Assembly: GCA_029261835.1 (NCBI GenBank)
Contig: JAJDAO010000009.1
Span: forward strand, 207,891-271,890
Reading direction: 5' to 3'
Length of the DNA stretch: 64,000 nucleotides
Origin: Deltaproteobacteria bacterium
Lineage (GTDB): Bacteria; Myxococcota_A; UBA9160; UBA4427
This document shows positions 61,419 through 64,000 of this stretch, piece after piece (position 1 is the first letter of the stretch; every line of letters begins with the position of its first letter). Both the position numbers and the translations under genes were made by a program. The notes beneath the pieces are model-generated. The model was not told where the DNA came from. It searched no databases and saw only the letters and a program-made list of their open reading frames with translations.

Positions 61419-62441
61419 TCAGCCGTCTCGGGAGAGCGCGCCTCCACAGCTCGAGCCCGCTCCTGCCGTGCAGCCAAAGCAGTGTTCGGCGGTGGCGATC
61501 AGTTCTCCCTCGAGCTTCGAGAGGTCATCCAGGTTCCAGATGGTGAGTTCTCCGCCGGCAACGTCGATGTCGAGGGCCTGGTTGAAGTCGCAGTCGAAGA
61601 ATCGGCCGGTGTGATCCACACTCAGCAGGCTGCGGCACATGAGTCCCGGGAGCGTGTTGGCGTTGAAGTTGTCGACGAGAAGCGACATGTACTCGTCGAA
61701 GCGTTTCTCCCGCAGCAGCTGGTTGGCGAAACGCTTGATTGGCATGTTCGTAATCGTGAGCAACGAGTCGAATTCGATTCCGAAGTGCTCTCGCAGCTGC
61801 TCGCGATAGCTTCGTTCGAGCTGCTCCTGAGACGGCGGTAGGAAGGGGCCGACCGGGTTGTAGACCAGATTGAGCGGTAGCCCACGCCCGCATCGATTCG
61901 TCATGCCGTAGCCGAGACGGTTGAGCCGACGGAGCGCCTCGATGCTCTTGTCGAATACGCCGCGTCCACGCTGCTTCTCGACATTGTCGACTGAATAGCA
62001 GGGCAGCGAGGCGACCAGTTCGACAGTGTGCTCCGCCAAGAAATCTGCCGTGTCCTCCTGACCCCTTTCGAAGAGCACCGTCAGGTTGCAGCGATCGATG
62101 ACCCGCTTGCCCAGCGAGCGGGCTCGTCGGACCAGGAAGCGAAAATGCTCGTGAAGCTCGGGCGCGCCGCCGGTGAGATCGAGCGTCGTGATACCCGGGT
62201 TGAGCTCCAGTAGCTCGACGATCCGTTCGCATCCCCTGCGGTCGAGTCGTTCCCGACGGTTGGGCCCCGCCTCGACATGGCAGTGATGGCAGGCGAGGTT
62301 GCAGCGCTTGCCTATGTTGACCTGCAGGGTCTCGATTCGACCGCGCTCGACAGCCCGGAGTCCGCGTTCCTCCAGGTGCCAGGCAAAGGCGGAGCCCGCC
62401 GTGCTTTGCTCGGCGGGAAGCGGTGCCGCGCTTACAGCCAT
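61419..62441 (-). CDS. arsS: ArsS-type radical SAM protein (arsenosugar biosynthesis)
   Basis: 340 residues. Radical SAM motif GKRCNLACHHCHVEAGP (CxxxCxxC), LDLTGGAPELHEHFRFLV, RCNLTVLFERGQEDTADFLA, LVYNPVGPFLPPSQEQLE and C-terminal DUF3641 cysteines (FFDCDFNQAL, HCFGCTAGAGSSCGG). ArsS is proposed to attach deoxyadenosyl to dimethylarsenite in arsenosugar synthesis. The start overlaps the pit stop by 10 nt. No arsM is in the window, so an alternative role of the DUF3641 family remains possible. Confidence 0.85.
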   Translation of the reverse strand: MAVSAAPLPAEQSTAGSAFAWHLEERGLRAVERGRIETLQVNIGKRCNLACHHCHVEAGPNRRERLDRRGCERIVELLELNPGITTLDLTGGAPELHEHFRFLVRRARSLGKRVIDRCNLTVLFERGQEDTADFLAEHTVELVASLPCYSVDNVEKQRGRGVFDKSIEALRRLNRLGYGMTNRCGRGLPLNLVYNPVGPFLPPSQEQLERSYREQLREHFGIEFDSLLTITNMPIKRFANQLLREKRFDEYMSLLVDNFNANTLPGLMCRSLLSVDHTGRFFDCDFNQALDIDVAGGELTIWNLDDLSKLEGELIATAEHCFGCTAGAGSSCGGALSRDG

Positions 62442-63553
62442 CTCTGCCCCCACATCAGGCCAGCCCCGAGCACGGCAGCGACAGGCAGCGTGGTGACCCA
62501 GGCCGCCAAGACTTGCCTGACCGCTCGCCCGTGAAGACTTCCATCGCTTCCCCCGATGCCCATTATGGCGCCGGTCGAGACATGAGTGGTGGAGACCGGC
62601 AGACCCAGCCGCGATGCACCGATCACCAGTGCCGAGGTGGCGAGGTTGCCCACCAGCCCTTGGCCGGGCGTCATCGGTGTGATCTTCTTCGAGAGAGTCT
62701 CGGCCACGCGCCGTCCCGCAGCCAGACCGCCGAGCGTCATGGCGAAGGCGATCGCCAGTGTTCCCGCGACAGGCGAAATCAGCGATAGGCCCGCCACCAG
62801 GCCGAGGATCTTTGGCGTGTCGTTGAGCCCACGGGCGAACCCGACCAGACTCGCACTCAGCAGGTGGCCTGCCCTGATCGTGTCGGCTGTGGTGACGCGG
62901 GCCACCGGCCCGACGTATTCGTCGCTGCAGCCAGGCGACTCGCCGACGTTCAGCCTGAGCGCCGTTGGAGCGAGGAGTGCCGCGGATGCGGTGTGAACGG
63001 GGCACGCTACCGCGGCTTCCATCAGCCCGTGCCCGACACAGATGCACGTCTGCGAATCGACGGCCAGGCGTTGCGCGGCTGCGCGCGCGACTCGTAGCCC
63101 GGCCCGGGCCAGCGCGATGGCGAGCACGGGCCCGAGCAGGAGCGGCACCAGGAAGGCGCGAGCCAGCGCGCCGATCTCGAGCGAAGCGCCGGCGGCGGCG
63201 AAGCCAGCGCCGGCGATGCCGCCCACCAGCGCGTGGGTGGTCGAGACGGGGAAGCCGAGGCGCGTAGCCAGCAAGACGGTCGTGGCAGCGGCCAGACCGA
63301 TGGAGGCCAGCAAAGGCGCGTCGAGCAGCTCGCTCGGAACGATGCCCTTGCCCGAGAAGGCGCGCATGAGCCCGGCTGCCAGCGAGAGAGAGAGTAGGGC
63401 ACCTGCGAGAGTCGAGACGCTGGCAAGCGCCAACGCTTGGCGATGCGAGAGGGTGCCGGACCCGTATAGCGTTGCCACGCCCTTGAAGTTGTCGTTCGCG
63501 CCATTGGACCAGGCCAGGAAGCAGACGGCGACGAGCAGCAGGGCGGAGATCAC
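62432..63553 (-). CDS. pit: PiT-family inorganic phosphate transporter
   Basis: 373 residues, ten or more helices in two PHO-4 repeats. WSNGANDNFKG and GLNDTPKI are the two GANDxxK-type signatures; GFPVSTTHALVGG and GLPVSTTHVSTGA are the duplicated re-entrant motifs. Imports phosphate (or arsenate) with Na+/H+. First gene of the pit-arsS-TVP38-merA-like operon, overlapping arsS by 10 nt; coupling to ArsS suggests phosphate/arsenate handling. Confidence 0.9.
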   Translation of the reverse strand: MISALLLVAVCFLAWSNGANDNFKGVATLYGSGTLSHRQALALASVSTLAGALLSLSLAAGLMRAFSGKGIVPSELLDAPLLASIGLAAATTVLLATRLGFPVSTTHALVGGIAGAGFAAAGASLEIGALARAFLVPLLLGPVLAIALARAGLRVARAAAQRLAVDSQTCICVGHGLMEAAVACPVHTASAALLAPTALRLNVGESPGCSDEYVGPVARVTTADTIRAGHLLSASLVGFARGLNDTPKILGLVAGLSLISPVAGTLAIAFAMTLGGLAAGRRVAETLSKKITPMTPGQGLVGNLATSALVIGASRLGLPVSTTHVSTGAIMGIGGSDGSLHGRAVRQVLAAWVTTLPVAAVLGAGLMWGQRWL

Positions 63554-63666
63554 GGCGGCGTGATGTCGCGGCGACCTTGATCTGTTGCAGTGCCTGGCAG
63601 CCGAACGACACGCTTTGGCTCGGGCGGCATCCCAGCGCGCCGCTCACCTCCTTTCGGACCGCTCCC

Positions 63667-64000
63667 ATGACCCAGCCCCGTCCCACGTCTCCCGCAGCCC
63701 CGGCCAGCGCCCCCCCCAGCGCCGACCCGCTCCTCACCCGGCACTGGGAGCAGGCTCTGCCCTGGACCGACTACCTCGCTGCGGTGGTCGAGAAGCGCGA
63801 TCTCTGGCTGGCCAACGCGCGCCGCGCCGCGCTCCGGGATGAGGAGCGCGTGCGCCTCGAGAACCTGCCCGGCAAGCGCCGCGTGCTGGTGCTCACGGAA
63901 GATTGGTGCGGCGACGCGCTGCGCAGCCTGCCCGGGCTCGCCCAAGCGCTCGTCGGGGCGCCCGTCGTGGAGGCCCGCTATCTGCCGCTCGACGAACACC
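63667..64000 (+). CDS. Thioredoxin-like protein, 3' partial
   Basis: The frame is open from ATG 63667 to the window end. After a Pro/Ala-rich N-terminus (TQPRPTSPAAPASAPPS) comes HWEQALPWTDYLAAV, then VLVLTEDWCGDALRSLPGLA. TEDWCGDA is the pattern of thioredoxin-family proteins with a single redox Cys in a WCGD motif, followed by ARYLPLDEH. Divergent from pit across 113 bp. Redox partner unknown; C-terminus outside the window. Confidence 0.75.
   Translation, partial: MTQPRPTSPAAPASAPPSADPLLTRHWEQALPWTDYLAAVVEKRDLWLANARRAALRDEERVRLENLPGKRRVLVLTEDWCGDALRSLPGLAQALVGAPVVEARYLPLDEH

Overview
The window is GC-rich (roughly 65 percent by eye), densely coded bacterial chromosome. Several things point to a Gram-negative bacterium of the Deltaproteobacteria-like assemblage (Myxococcota, Desulfobacterota or Binatota type, probably uncultured): an mglA-mglB pair behind recR-ebfC-dnaX and the SRP RNA, several secreted proteins with exosortase-type C-terminal sorting signals, a putative F420-type LLM oxidoreductase, an EF-G of the mitochondrial/spd type, and an ArsS radical SAM operon. 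The exact phylum is an inference.

Layout. 1-14060: secreted or periplasmic proteins and stand-alone catabolic enzymes (DUF4105 protein, LLM oxidoreductase, degenerate M24 protein, YWTD propeller, methyltransferase, TPP enzyme, two SDRs, an EamA permease). Two miniature inverted-repeat elements sit here, and each ends exactly 12 bp before a start codon. 14484-26901: a 12.4-kb accessory island. It lies between a 35-bp duplicate of the tRNA-Pro 3' end (left) and the intact tRNA-Pro(CGG) gene (right). It carries remnants of IS91, IS5, IS66 and IS3 elements, a GST gene framed by 87-bp inverted repeats, integron-type gene cassettes with one good attC site and no integrase, a TMTC-like membrane/TPR protein, a small ribbon-helix-helix-like protein, and a Septu-like ATPase/HNH pair whose ATPase has a one-base frameshift. 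27191-30577: an RND/MMPL transporter and an outer-membrane-lipoprotein-sorting-like protein, convergent across a 165-bp palindrome. 30696-43950: housekeeping genes (rpe, rsmB, fmt, def, priA; mglA, mglB, recR, ebfC, dnaX, SRP RNA), a spermidine-synthase-like protein, an alpha/beta-hydrolase without its nucleophile, and a phosphoesterase. 44178-51028: a corrinoid-dependent methyl-transfer locus with an MtmB-family methyltransferase lacking pyrrolysine, a corrinoid protein, a methyl-THF-type methyltransferase and two flavoproteins. 51091-58989: PEP-CTERM protein, tRNA-Ser(CGA), infA, acyltransferase, a 10-formyl-THF hydrolase-domain protein, a QueG-like Fe-S protein, fusA, a P-loop protein, TerB. 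59071-63553: pit-arsS-TVP38-merA-like operon. 63667 to the end: start of a thioredoxin-like gene.

The best candidate for an undescribed system is the 44178-51028 locus. It pairs a non-pyrrolysine MtmB homologue with its corrinoid protein and a THF methyltransferase, next to a KSTD-like and a TMADH/OYE-like flavoenzyme. Three separate amber (TAG) peculiarities also deserve attention. mglB is cut by an in-frame TAG in front of a conserved tail; fmt has no standard start codon and is in frame with def across a single TAG; infA is preceded by an in-frame ATG-TAG. TAG is nevertheless a common ordinary stop in this window, so genome-wide reassignment is unlikely.
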